This document shows, in pieces, positions 9,368-17,424 of a stretch of DNA of 41,190 nt. The stretch covers positions 1 to 41,190 of the forward strand of contig JAGXAB010000057.1 in assembly GCA_018971775.1 (NCBI GenBank). The letters run 5' to 3'. Within the stretch, counting starts at the first letter, position 1. Every line of letters begins with the position of its first letter. The position numbers and the translations under genes are program-made. Origin of the DNA: Cyanobacteria bacterium REEB67. Lineage in GTDB: Bacteria > Cyanobacteriota > Vampirovibrionia > Obscuribacterales > Obscuribacteraceae. A model generated the notes under the pieces. That model did not search any database. It was not told where the DNA came from and was given only the letters and a program-made list of their open reading frames with translations.

Positions 9368-9392
9368 TTCGTATTTTCCCCAATGACTGCCG
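9368..9392 (+). promoter_or_regulatory. 25-nt conserved upstream element, copy B
   Basis: Second copy of the element at 6886-6910, differing at only three positions. It lies 60 bases before the ATG of the second trypsin-like protease. The flanking sequence is not conserved to the same degree, so selection on this block is a reasonable idea. Confidence 0.45.
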
Positions 9393-9452
9393 TTGCCCTC
9401 GCCCCTAAAATCAAATCCTGGTTGAAGATAATGATCTCCGAGGCGAGCGTTG

Positions 9453-10634
9453 ATGACCGAAGGGCAGGACTGCAAAGACATACCATCCGTCGTCAGCGGT
9501 CAAAACGATCTGACTACTTTGCATTCATGTGCCGGCAGCTTTTACCATGATGTTTATAAAGATCTTTCGGACCGTGTCGCTAAAGTGGTCACCACTAACA
9601 AGGGCGAACCTGATGCCGGCACAGGCTTTTTTGTCCAGGACGGCACGCACATGGTTACCAGCGCTCACGTGGTGACAGGCTCTCCTGAAATACGCGTGCA
9701 CTACAAGGGTCAGGATTACGCCGCCAAGCTGGAAAAGTTGGACGACAAAAACGATCTGGCTGAGCTCCACATCATAGGCCTCGACGCCGATCCCAGTCGC
9801 GCTCAGAAAATCAAAAGCAATCTCAATCTGGTTTCCGGCGATCCCGTTGTTTCGGTCGGTGTGCCTGGTGTGCACAACGAGACCAAGTATCTCAGTCCCG
9901 GTACGCTGGCCAAAACCAGTGTGCTCTATAACATTTTGACCGCACCTAATACCAATAATGACGCTGACGCCAAACGCATCGCCGACGCCTATAATAGCGG
10001 CAATCCCGGCTTGCAAAAAGACGCTGCCGCGATTGCCAATTCGCCACGTTTGATTTTGTTTCAGGGTGCAAGACCTGGTCAGTCCGGCAGTCCGATCGTC
10101 GATGCCGACGAAAATCTGGTCGGTGTCGTCACCGCCGTCAACGGCAACAATACAACGGTTGACGTGCCTTACACCAAAGTGCAGGATTTGCTCAATAGTC
10201 CCGAGCAAACTTTTAATTTCGACTACAAAGAGCAGAAGCGGATGGTCGCCCCCAGTGCCGTCAACGGCACTTTCGACGCTGCTGGTCTGGCCGCCGCCAC
10301 TGCTGGTCTAGTCGGTAAAGGACGGGTGGCTCCCCTGGCTTATGGTGCGGCGCGCGCCGTTTCCTTCGCTTCGGAAGCGAGCGATTATTTTCATACCAGT
10401 GACAGTGGCAAAAAATCGGAACTCGGTGTCAAGATGGCTGAGGATGCGGGCATGGTTGGTGGTAGCGTAGCTGCCACATTGATGTGGAAGAGCACTGTTG
10501 GTCGCATCGCTGGTATCGGTGTGATGGGCTTTTCGCTTGCATCGCGCATGATCACCGACTCTGAACAACAGCATTATGTACTTCACGCCACGACCCGCAA
10601 AGACGGCGATAGCCGTCCGCCATGGATGTATTAG
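9453..10634 (+). CDS. Trypsin-like serine protease, paralogue of the 6936 gene
   Basis: 393 residues. Triad: His72 (TSAHVVTG), Asp101 (NDLAELH) and Ser211 (PGQSGSPI). There is no PDZ domain and no signal peptide. The C-terminal tail (about 255-393) is Ala/Gly-rich with possible membrane-associating stretches at about 260-300 and 330-365, ending in DSRPPWMY. The ATG at 9453 is chosen over a TTG one codon upstream because GAGGCGAG lies just before it. The last codons are part of a 29-bp tandem duplication that continues past the stop. Role probably parallels the first protease, perhaps with different substrates. Confidence 0.87.
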   Translation: MTEGQDCKDIPSVVSGQNDLTTLHSCAGSFYHDVYKDLSDRVAKVVTTNKGEPDAGTGFFVQDGTHMVTSAHVVTGSPEIRVHYKGQDYAAKLEKLDDKNDLAELHIIGLDADPSRAQKIKSNLNLVSGDPVVSVGVPGVHNETKYLSPGTLAKTSVLYNILTAPNTNNDADAKRIADAYNSGNPGLQKDAAAIANSPRLILFQGARPGQSGSPIVDADENLVGVVTAVNGNNTTVDVPYTKVQDLLNSPEQTFNFDYKEQKRMVAPSAVNGTFDAAGLAAATAGLVGKGRVAPLAYGAARAVSFASEASDYFHTSDSGKKSELGVKMAEDAGMVGGSVAATLMWKSTVGRIAGIGVMGFSLASRMITDSEQQHYVLHATTRKDGDSRPPWMY

Positions 10635-10662
10635 GCGATAGCCGTCCGCCGTGGATGTATTA
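10605..10662. repeat. 29-bp imperfect tandem duplication across a stop codon
   Basis: Two adjacent 29-bp copies (10605-10633 and 10634-10662) differ by one base (A at 10622, G at 10651). The first covers the last codons of the trypsin-like protease. The second fills the gap up to the stop codon of the convergent gene at 10664. Because 29 is not a multiple of three, the second copy is out of frame, but the original stop is kept. Confidence 0.9.
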
Positions 10663-10663
10663 G

Positions 10664-11749
10664 CTATAAGCCGTAAATTGTTTCGATGTCGTTGATTGGC
10701 GCATTCACACCGACGCCGCCGCGACCCCCGGATTTTCCGGCGGTACTGAAAATCAAATCGAAAGATACTTCGGCCCGTCTAGTGTGGACTGGGAAAGCCA
10801 GGATTGAGCTGCCTTTCATTTCATTCAAAGTCTGAAGCACTGCCATTTTTGTTGCTTCGTTGAATTGATTGTCGAAGGGATTGCCGCTTTTCCAGATGTT
10901 GATGTCTACCCCGGTAACGGCCAGGCTGCGATTGGCGTAAACGGTGATATGAGCGGTTGCTTCGGTGGCGACCTGGTTGTTGTAGGATTGCCAGCGCAGA
11001 TTGGCAGCGGTGCGTACCCGGTCATACCACGGATCCCAGTTTATGCGAGTGGCCTGGCCAAAAGGTTTCAACTGTTTGGCCTCGGCTGTGAGTTCATCGG
11101 CCGGGGGAGTCGCTTTGGGACAGATGATATTCATGAAACGGTTGACCGTCTCCATCGGAAAGGCGCAAATTTGATTGTTGTTTGACGGCGGCGGCGGCTG
11201 ACTGGCAATTGCTTGCTGGTTGACGACTTGTTGTTGAATCACCTGAGCATTGAGTTGCTGCTGGCCGACATATTGCTGGTTAATCTGCTGCTGAGCCGGC
11301 GTGTATTGACCGCAGGGAACCACTACGCGGTGGTAGCGCTGAGCCAGCAACTTTTGAATGTCCGCTTCATTGCCGCCGACGATGGTCATGATCGCTGGAT
11401 TGTCTCGGTTTACTTTTATACCGACGGCATTATGCGCCCTTGCTTGCTCGGCGCTTGTGCCTAGATTAAATGTGGATTGGCCGGTGCCGAGATTAAACCT
11501 GGCCTGGCCGGTGCCGAGGCTAAATTTCGACTGGTCGGCGCCGAGGCTGTATCGATGCGCGCCGCCGCTGGACCGGCTACTGTGCGCTGTTCCTGGTAAA
11601 TGTTGAGCAGTGGCATACAGTTCCGGCTCGGCGGAGGCATATGGGCAAACCAGAATGCCAGTCAGCAAAGCCAGAGCCTGTGCTATTGTACTGAAGTTTC
11701 CGAGCCGCTTTAGGACCATCTGGACTGTTTCGAACTCCACTACTTTCAC
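10664..11749 (-). CDS. Secreted Gln-rich protein with TonB-like C-terminal region
   Basis: 361 residues. A hydrophobic stretch at about 24-35 and the ASA at 38-40 suggest a signal peptide. Residues about 67-102 hold four near-identical 9-residue repeats of the type FNLGTGQxx, visible as 27-bp repeats in the DNA. A Gln-rich linker follows (about 150-190), then a C-terminal domain (about 240-345) with WYDRVRTAANLRWQ and VYANRSLAVTG that resembles TonB C-terminal domains, though short of a firm assignment. The GTG at 11749 gives the longest form; an ATG ten codons later is an alternative. It is convergent with the protease gene with no terminator between. Confidence 0.75.
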   Translation of the reverse strand: MKVVEFETVQMVLKRLGNFSTIAQALALLTGILVCPYASAEPELYATAQHLPGTAHSSRSSGGAHRYSLGADQSKFSLGTGQARFNLGTGQSTFNLGTSAEQARAHNAVGIKVNRDNPAIMTIVGGNEADIQKLLAQRYHRVVVPCGQYTPAQQQINQQYVGQQQLNAQVIQQQVVNQQAIASQPPPPSNNNQICAFPMETVNRFMNIICPKATPPADELTAEAKQLKPFGQATRINWDPWYDRVRTAANLRWQSYNNQVATEATAHITVYANRSLAVTGVDINIWKSGNPFDNQFNEATKMAVLQTLNEMKGSSILAFPVHTRRAEVSFDLIFSTAGKSGGRGGVGVNAPINDIETIYGL

Positions 11750-12235
11750 TCTAGTATGTTCCCCAATTTATGTTACTGCGGTGAAGCTAGTGTGGAGGTT
11801 GGGCAATAATTTATCTGTCGCTTTGCACACTCTTTGAGAGATTGATAGCACGAGAGCTCATCCAGTTTGGCACCACTAATAGTGGCAGTACTATCGATTT
11901 CCTAAAACTCCGGAAAAGCATGATACAGGAGGGCTGGCGCGAGCGCTCTTAGCGCGCCCAAGGCACGCATCTGCTTGTAAAATATCAACCGGATGAAACA
12001 AGAATAGCAAGCCCTTAAACGTCACCCTCGGAACTTTGGCTGACTGGAGCGCAGCAGGGAAGGATCTGCTCAACGCTCAGATTAAAGAGCGAGTCTCTTG
12101 TTATTAGAACGATATAAGTACTTGCATACTAAGCTGAACCATCTAAAATTAGATATCTCGCATCTGAAGGGCGGGTAATCAAGCGCCCGGGGCGTGGGCC
12201 TTCAATCTAAAACATAGGATAGGAATACAGCCGGC
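11750..12235. other. 486-bp intergenic region, divergent
   Basis: This lies between the TonB-like gene (minus) and the ATP-grasp operon (plus) and should carry both promoters. I see two hairpins: CCACT/AGTGG around 11873-11885 and GGCGCG/CGCGCC at 11936-11941 and 11953-11958. Neither is followed by a T-run. A 14-bp block at 11754-11767 resembles the CCCCAAT core of the elements at 6886 and 9368. No convincing gene is present. Confidence 0.4.
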
Positions 12236-13672
12236 ATGTTCGACGAGTATAGATTGAACGGCATCTTTGATGAGATGTTTGTCGACAAAAATATTCCCAG
12301 GCCCCATTATGAGCCGGTCTTCGGGCAGCTCTCCGGCCTTGAGCATGCTGATTTTCAGCGGCGCAGGCGTATGGCCGACCTGTCCTTTCGCAATCAAGGC
12401 ATCACCTTTACCGTCTATAACGACGACCACGGTGTCGAGCGTATTTTTCCTTTTGACCTCGTACCCCGCATCGTGCCTGCTTCTGAGTGGGAAACGATCG
12501 AACGCGGTCTCGAGCAGCGCATCACGGCGCTCAATATGTTTTGCCATGACGTCTATCACGAGCAGCGCATCTTGCGCGAAGGACGAGTGCCTCCCGAGCT
12601 GGTATACAGCGCTCAGATGTTCCGTCGTGAGATGATTCACGTCAATGTCCCTAATGACATTTATATCCATGTTTGCGGTACTGATTTGATCCGCGATCAA
12701 AAAGGCAATTATCTGGTGCTCGAAGATAATGCCCGCACGCCGAGTGGAGTCAGCTACGTACTGGAAAATCGGGCCATCATGAAGCGCGTTTTCCCTGGTC
12801 TTTTCGAGAGTTATCGCGTCCGCTCGATCGAAGATTATCCCTACAATCTTTTGCAGTCTTTAAAGGAATTGGCTCAGTATCACAGTGACGACCCCACTAT
12901 TGTTATTTTGACGCCGGGCATTTTCAACTCCGCTTATTTCGAACATAGCTTTTTAGCCCGGCAGATGGGCGTTGAGCTCGTCGAAGGCAAGGATCTGGTC
13001 GTTGATAATAACTTCGTCTATATGCGCACTACTGCTGGAATGCGTCGAGTCGACGTAATTTATCGCCGTCTCGATGACGATTTTCTCGATCCGCTCTGCT
13101 TCAGATCCGACAGCATTCTCGGTGTGCCCGGCATGATGAATGCCTATCGATGCGGTAACGTCGCTCTGGCAAACGCCGTCGGCACAGGAGTTTGCGATGA
13201 CAAGGCGATTTATCCCTACGTGCCGGACATGATCAAGTTTTATCTTTCAGAAGAACCGATTTTGAATAATGTGCACACTTACAAGTGTACTGACAAGGAT
13301 GATTTGAATTTTGTCCTCGAGCATCTCGACGAGCTTGTCGTCAAATCAACCAATGGTTCGGGCGGTTACGGCATGCTCATGGGTATGCAGGCGACACAGC
13401 AAGAGCGCGAAGATTTCGCCAGAAAGATCAAGAGTGATCCGCGCAATTTTATCGCTCAGCCGACTGTAGAACTCAGTCAGCATCCCAGTCTTGTTGGTGA
13501 AAAATTTGAAGGGCGGCGCATCGATTTGCGACCGTACATTCTCTATGGCAAAAAACTAGTCGTCATGGCCGGCGGTCTGACGCGCGTTGCTCTGGAAAAG
13601 GACAGTCTGGTGGTAAACAGCTCGCAGGGCGGCGGCAGCAAAGACACGTGGGTTGTGGAGGATGTGCGATGA
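12236..13672 (+). CDS. Circularly permuted type 2 ATP-grasp protein
   Basis: 478 residues, the usual length for this family (DUF404/DUF407 in older naming). Recognisable blocks are the N-terminal YNDDHGVERIFPFDLVPRIV near 62-81, LVLEDNARTPSGVSYVLENR near 160-180, and the C-terminal VVKSTNGSGGYGM and RRIDLRPYILYGKKLVVMAGG stretches. ATP-grasp enzymes form amide or ester bonds through acyl-phosphate intermediates. This subfamily regularly occurs with alpha-E and transglutaminase genes and is proposed to ligate an amino acid or peptide; the substrate is unknown. The ATG is 12 bases after a weak AGGAAT. Its stop overlaps the next gene by four bases. Confidence 0.93.
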   Translation: MFDEYRLNGIFDEMFVDKNIPRPHYEPVFGQLSGLEHADFQRRRRMADLSFRNQGITFTVYNDDHGVERIFPFDLVPRIVPASEWETIERGLEQRITALNMFCHDVYHEQRILREGRVPPELVYSAQMFRREMIHVNVPNDIYIHVCGTDLIRDQKGNYLVLEDNARTPSGVSYVLENRAIMKRVFPGLFESYRVRSIEDYPYNLLQSLKELAQYHSDDPTIVILTPGIFNSAYFEHSFLARQMGVELVEGKDLVVDNNFVYMRTTAGMRRVDVIYRRLDDDFLDPLCFRSDSILGVPGMMNAYRCGNVALANAVGTGVCDDKAIYPYVPDMIKFYLSEEPILNNVHTYKCTDKDDLNFVLEHLDELVVKSTNGSGGYGMLMGMQATQQEREDFARKIKSDPRNFIAQPTVELSQHPSLVGEKFEGRRIDLRPYILYGKKLVVMAGGLTRVALEKDSLVVNSSQGGGSKDTWVVEDVR

Positions 13673-14886
13673 GCATCGAAGCCGACCATGTCAATCATGC
13701 CGAACCCTCTGATCGCTCCGGAAAATCAGAGCCCGGCGCAAAAGCCGAACATGCCGATATTCAGGCGCAAACTCAAGGGCAGCACGCCGTCCATGAAATT
13801 GACGGTGACCATCAGCCGCCGCCCGCTCCCGAGCGCAAAGCCGAGCGTGTTGTACAGAGCAAGCTCGTACAGCAGAGTCCGGCCAGTCGGCCGATGTTGT
13901 CGCGTGTCGCCGAGCAGATGTACTGGATGAGTCGCTATGTCGAGCGCGCTGAGCACATCGCTCGTATTGTTTTGATCAATTCCAACATGCTCATCGACCT
14001 GGGGGAGCTTGCTCCCGATATGCAAGAGAAGCAGTGGCTGGGTGTTTTGCGCATCCTCCGTCTCGATCAGAGACCGGAAGTGCAGGAGACCCTCCTGGCC
14101 GGCAAAGTGGCGGCAGAGAGTCGTTGTCTGGTTGGTTATAACTTCGCTAGTTTTATGGCTCGTGAGAGTAGCAAGAGCATCATTCACTGCGTTACAAAAG
14201 CCAGAGAAAACGCTCGCAGTATTCGCGAAAATATTTCAGCTGAAATGTGGGAGACACTGAATACTCTCTACTGGTCTTTGACCGGCGATGATGTCAAATT
14301 TCGCTTTGAAGAATATCCCCAGGAGATGTTTCTCTCGGTAATTATGGGCTCCATGCTTTTTCAAGGCGTGGCCGACCAAACGCTTCCCCACGCGCAGAGC
14401 TGGCAGTTTATCCAGTTGGCCAAATATCTCGAACGCGCCGATATGATCTGCCGCATTGTCGATACCAATTTTGACATTTTGCAGCGTGCCGACGATCGTT
14501 ATAGTTCCCTTGAAACGCCTTTACGTAATATCCAGTGGATGGGCATGCTGCGCAGTTGCTGCTCAATCGAAGCCTATCAGCGCAAACATCTCGGGGACCT
14601 CGATCCTTTGCGTCTGGCTACCTTCTTACTCCTCGATGCCGAATCGCCGCGCAACGTGCGCTACTCGGTAAATGCCGCTCGCACCGCTATTTCCGGTATC
14701 GCCGCCGCCGTGCACCCGCAGCAGATCGATGCCGCCGAGCGCATTCTCGGTCGTCTCAATGCGCACCTTGAATATGCAGAGCCCAAGCAACTTTCCGGCG
14801 GCGCTCTCAGTGGTTTCCTGAAAGAAATTCAGGTCAATCTGGCCGACGCTTCCATCGCCATCGAAAACGCTTATTTCTTACACTAA
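13669..14886 (+). CDS. Alpha-E domain protein (DUF403)
   Basis: 405 residues from the ATG at 13669, which overlaps the upstream stop (ATGA) and has GGAGG 7-8 bases before it. A longer GTG start at 13648 lacks this. The first 75 residues are a hydrophilic low-complexity extension absent from typical members (about 315 residues). The all-alpha domain begins at MLSRVAEQMYWMSRYVERAEHIAR and includes WQFIQLAKYLERADMICRI. The family has no demonstrated activity. It is known mainly by its persistent pairing with the circularly permuted ATP-grasp protein and transglutaminases, as seen here. Confidence 0.92.
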   Translation: MSIEADHVNHAEPSDRSGKSEPGAKAEHADIQAQTQGQHAVHEIDGDHQPPPAPERKAERVVQSKLVQQSPASRPMLSRVAEQMYWMSRYVERAEHIARIVLINSNMLIDLGELAPDMQEKQWLGVLRILRLDQRPEVQETLLAGKVAAESRCLVGYNFASFMARESSKSIIHCVTKARENARSIRENISAEMWETLNTLYWSLTGDDVKFRFEEYPQEMFLSVIMGSMLFQGVADQTLPHAQSWQFIQLAKYLERADMICRIVDTNFDILQRADDRYSSLETPLRNIQWMGMLRSCCSIEAYQRKHLGDLDPLRLATFLLLDAESPRNVRYSVNAARTAISGIAAAVHPQQIDAAERILGRLNAHLEYAEPKQLSGGALSGFLKEIQVNLADASIAIENAYFLH

Positions 14887-14895
14887 ACCGAGACC

Positions 14896-15885
14896 ATGCT
14901 TTTATCAATCAAACATACAACTGACCTTTTTTACAACGATTATATAAACGAATCGGTGATGGAGCTGCGCATGGCGCCGCGGCAGGAGCAAAATCAGAGA
15001 CGGCTCTCCTTCTCGATCGATATTGGACCGGCCACGTCGGTAAAAAGTTATTTCGACTGGTTGGGCAATACCATCCATGCCTTTTCGATCAATGCCATGC
15101 ACGATCGCATCCAGATTATCGCTACCAGTATCGTAGAAACAGAAGCGCGTCAAAACCGGCTCGAGCTTTTCCCTGATGTCTGGTTGCCCGACGCCAATTT
15201 TGATTACACTCTTTGCGATTTTTTGCTCTTCGATGGTGCCATCGTCGACACACCGCTTTTACGTGAGCTCGCCGCCGGCGTACTCTCTCAGGTGAGCAGC
15301 CGCAATGCGCCGGTCAAGCTGGGTAATCTTGTCCTGGCTATGCTCAAGATGATCGATGAAAAGTTTGAATATCAAAAAGGTGTGACCGGCGCATCTTCTC
15401 CGATCACCGAAATTCTCGAGCACCGCAAGGGAGTTTGTCAGGATTTCACCCATCTTATGATTGGTCTGGCTCGGGCTCTCAATATTCCGGCTCGTTATGT
15501 CAGTGGTTATATTCATCCGGACCGGCAGCGCTTGCGGGGCTACACGCAGACTCACGCCTGGGTGGAATTGTTTTTTCCTTCGATCGGCTGGGTCGGTGTC
15601 GATCCGACGAATAATTGCGTGGTTGGCGAGAATTTCGTCAAGGTAGCGATTGGCCGTAATTTCCAGGATGTGCCTCCGAACAAGGGCGTCTACAAGGGTA
15701 AGAGCGAAGAGCGTATCGATGTCGCGGTCACATCGGAAGAGTTGAAATCAGTGCCGGCCGAGCTGGCCGCCGAGCGTGCCGGTGTTTTGAACGTGCCGAT
15801 TTACGAGGGCACAAACCAGGGCGGCAAAGAACAGCATCGCGAACAGCAGCAGCAAGAACAACAAGAACAGCAGCAGCAACAGTAG
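14896..15885 (+). CDS. Transglutaminase-like cysteine protease/transferase with Gln-rich tail
   Basis: 329 residues. An N-terminal beta-rich domain of the bacterial transglutaminase type is followed by a transglutaminase core with the triad Cys181 (KGVCQDFTH), His220 (THAWVEL) and Asp236 (GVDPTNN). The last 25 residues are almost all Gln and Glu. The tail stops at an amber TAG (15883-15885), after which the same frame continues Gln-rich for eight more codons to a TAA at 15910-15912. It starts nine bases after the alpha-E gene. Likely role: cleavage, crosslinking or amide exchange on the peptide product of the ATP-grasp partner. Confidence 0.93.
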   Translation: MLLSIKHTTDLFYNDYINESVMELRMAPRQEQNQRRLSFSIDIGPATSVKSYFDWLGNTIHAFSINAMHDRIQIIATSIVETEARQNRLELFPDVWLPDANFDYTLCDFLLFDGAIVDTPLLRELAAGVLSQVSSRNAPVKLGNLVLAMLKMIDEKFEYQKGVTGASSPITEILEHRKGVCQDFTHLMIGLARALNIPARYVSGYIHPDRQRLRGYTQTHAWVELFFPSIGWVGVDPTNNCVVGENFVKVAIGRNFQDVPPNKGVYKGKSEERIDVAVTSEELKSVPAELAAERAGVLNVPIYEGTNQGGKEQHREQQQQEQQEQQQQQ

Positions 15886-15951
15886 CAAGAACAGCAAAAT
15901 CAGCAGCACTAACGGCAGCATTCGGGACAGCAAAAATCGCTTTTTTCGTTT

Positions 15952-16803
15952 CTACTTCGGTTGAACGGTGGCGGTTATTTTTGGTGTGAGTTCTGCGGTT
16001 TGCACTTCATCGGCCCAGACTGTGAACTTCTCGAGCGTATGCGGACCAAAAGATGTCGTCAGCGCGCAATCGGCGGCATCGCGACCAACAGCGAGGAGTA
16101 CCCAGCCGATGCGTCTGATGTTGTGGCGTGAATCGAAAATATGCCATTTATTGCCCAGGTAGACTTGATAGCAGGCACTGTAATCCATGACGGCGCCATC
16201 GAAGGGTACGCCGATGTCACCTAAATAACCGGTGGCATAGCGGGTCGGAATGTTCATTGCTCGGCAAAATGTAATGGCCAGATGGGTAAAGTCGCGGCAG
16301 ACACCTTTGCGATCTTGATAGACGTCATAAGCAGTTTTGGTGGCGCTGGCAAACTGATAACCAAACTGGATATTGTTATAGACCCAGTCGTTGATGGCCT
16401 GGACGAGGGACCAGCCCTTGGGCAGTTGGCCAAATATCTGCCAGGCGATTTCGGTTAGACGATCGACTTCGCAATAGCGACTGGGCAGAAGAAATTCGAG
16501 TGTATCGGGAGGTAGGTCCTGGATTTCATGCTGGACGGCATCGAAGTCGGCCGGACAGGGCAGGCCGCTATCTTCAATAACCGTATCGCCGTGTACTCGC
16601 AGACGTCCGGCCGGAGCGACAAAGCGTACGCAGCGATTGCCGAAACAATCTTTAAACTGATCCATCGGCAGGGGCGGGTCCAGTAGGACAGGGTCCGGAT
16701 GTTTCAAGTCGGCGAGCCGATCTTCCATCACCTGCAAGAGCACCGTCACTGCTGTGCGGTCCGGTATTTGATAAACAATGTCGTAGCCGATTCGTATTAG
16801 CAT
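15952..16803 (-). CDS. Transglutaminase family protein, divergent active site
   Basis: 283 residues, no signal peptide. The nucleophile Cys169 is clear (DRKGVCRDFTHLA). The second conserved block reads MDYSACYQVYLG (206-217) where classical relatives carry HAW; Ser209 occupies the expected His position. Asp224 in FDSRHNIRRIG is conserved. The block FDSRHN...GRDAADCALTTSFG places it in the subfamily of short bacterial transglutaminases that accompany alpha-E/ATP-grasp genes. It converges on the first transglutaminase gene with a 66-bp gap. Either this subfamily uses another base, or the protein is altered in activity. Confidence 0.88.
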   Translation of the reverse strand: MLIRIGYDIVYQIPDRTAVTVLLQVMEDRLADLKHPDPVLLDPPLPMDQFKDCFGNRCVRFVAPAGRLRVHGDTVIEDSGLPCPADFDAVQHEIQDLPPDTLEFLLPSRYCEVDRLTEIAWQIFGQLPKGWSLVQAINDWVYNNIQFGYQFASATKTAYDVYQDRKGVCRDFTHLAITFCRAMNIPTRYATGYLGDIGVPFDGAVMDYSACYQVYLGNKWHIFDSRHNIRRIGWVLLAVGRDAADCALTTSFGPHTLEKFTVWADEVQTAELTPKITATVQPK

Positions 16804-17021
16804 CGGATTATTTTAGCAGTCTTTACTGCCCGGGCGTTAGGGCAATCCTGAAAGCGTTACCATCGCGCCGCCCAGTTTTGTCAGACGCTACGATCGGTCC
16901 TTTGAAATGGGCCACTACCGGTGGTGATTCTATTGTGAAAAGTAGTAGACATTTGCTTTTTTGTCTAACGGGCAGATTGACACAGTTTCAATCGATATTC
17001 ATGGTCGAATCCGGCGCAGAT

Positions 17022-17066
17022 AATAGAGGTCGAGAAGTTCTCTCCCCAACCTCTATTTCTTTTTTT
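17022..17066 (+). terminator. Rho-independent-like terminator with no assigned gene
   Basis: A 9-bp stem, AATAGAGGT (17022-17030) with ACCTCTATT (17049-17057), encloses a smaller GAGAA/TTCTC stem and is followed by a T-rich run to 17066. The orientation is for plus-strand transcripts, yet no plus-strand gene ends here. It may end a small RNA or block antisense transcription. Confidence 0.5.
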
Positions 17067-17082
17067 CTTGTCGGCGATCGGT

Positions 17083-17424
17083 TTAACGAGCGGTGCGACG
17101 CGCGCTTTTTTGGCGGCACGAAATGTGCATGTTCCAGGTGACGCGTGGCACGATCATATTTGGAAAGCGATCCTGGTTGTGGAGGCGGACGGCGCGTTGC
17201 AGAATGCGGTGAAACTGACGCACTCCTTCTTCGCTGCCGGTGACGACTAAGTGCGTGACGCGGACTTGAGATGGGGTGGAGTCGATTTTGATATGGACCT
17301 GGGCGAAGAGAGCAAAGAAGGGCAGGTCGCGTCTGACGGTCCAGCCTAAAATCTCGTCGTTTGGACCGAGTTTGGCTTCCGGTACTTCGACCCAGCCTTT
17401 GCCGGTAAAAGTGTTGTTGTTCAT
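17083..17424 (-). CDS. Hypothetical protein, 113 residues
   Basis: Not recognised. The sequence looks protein-like, with alternating beta-type segments (ILGWTVRRDLPFFALFAQVHIKI, VRVTHLVVTGSEEGVRQFHRILQRAV) and a basic C-terminus. No signal peptide, membrane helix or known motif is seen. ATG at 17424 with no strong ribosome site. Overlapping frames on both strands look less natural in composition. Moderate confidence that it is expressed. Confidence 0.5.
   Translation of the reverse strand: MNNNTFTGKGWVEVPEAKLGPNDEILGWTVRRDLPFFALFAQVHIKIDSTPSQVRVTHLVVTGSEEGVRQFHRILQRAVRLHNQDRFPNMIVPRVTWNMHISCRQKSARRTAR

Noticed and set aside
6936..10634. Calling the two trypsin-like proteases DegP/HtrA
   Set aside because: They lack signal peptides and PDZ domains, so the orthologue name would mislead.
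13648..13668. Upstream GTG start of the alpha-E gene
   Set aside because: The ATG at 13669 overlaps the previous stop and has GGAGG; the extra residues GCGGCA only reflect that ribosome site.
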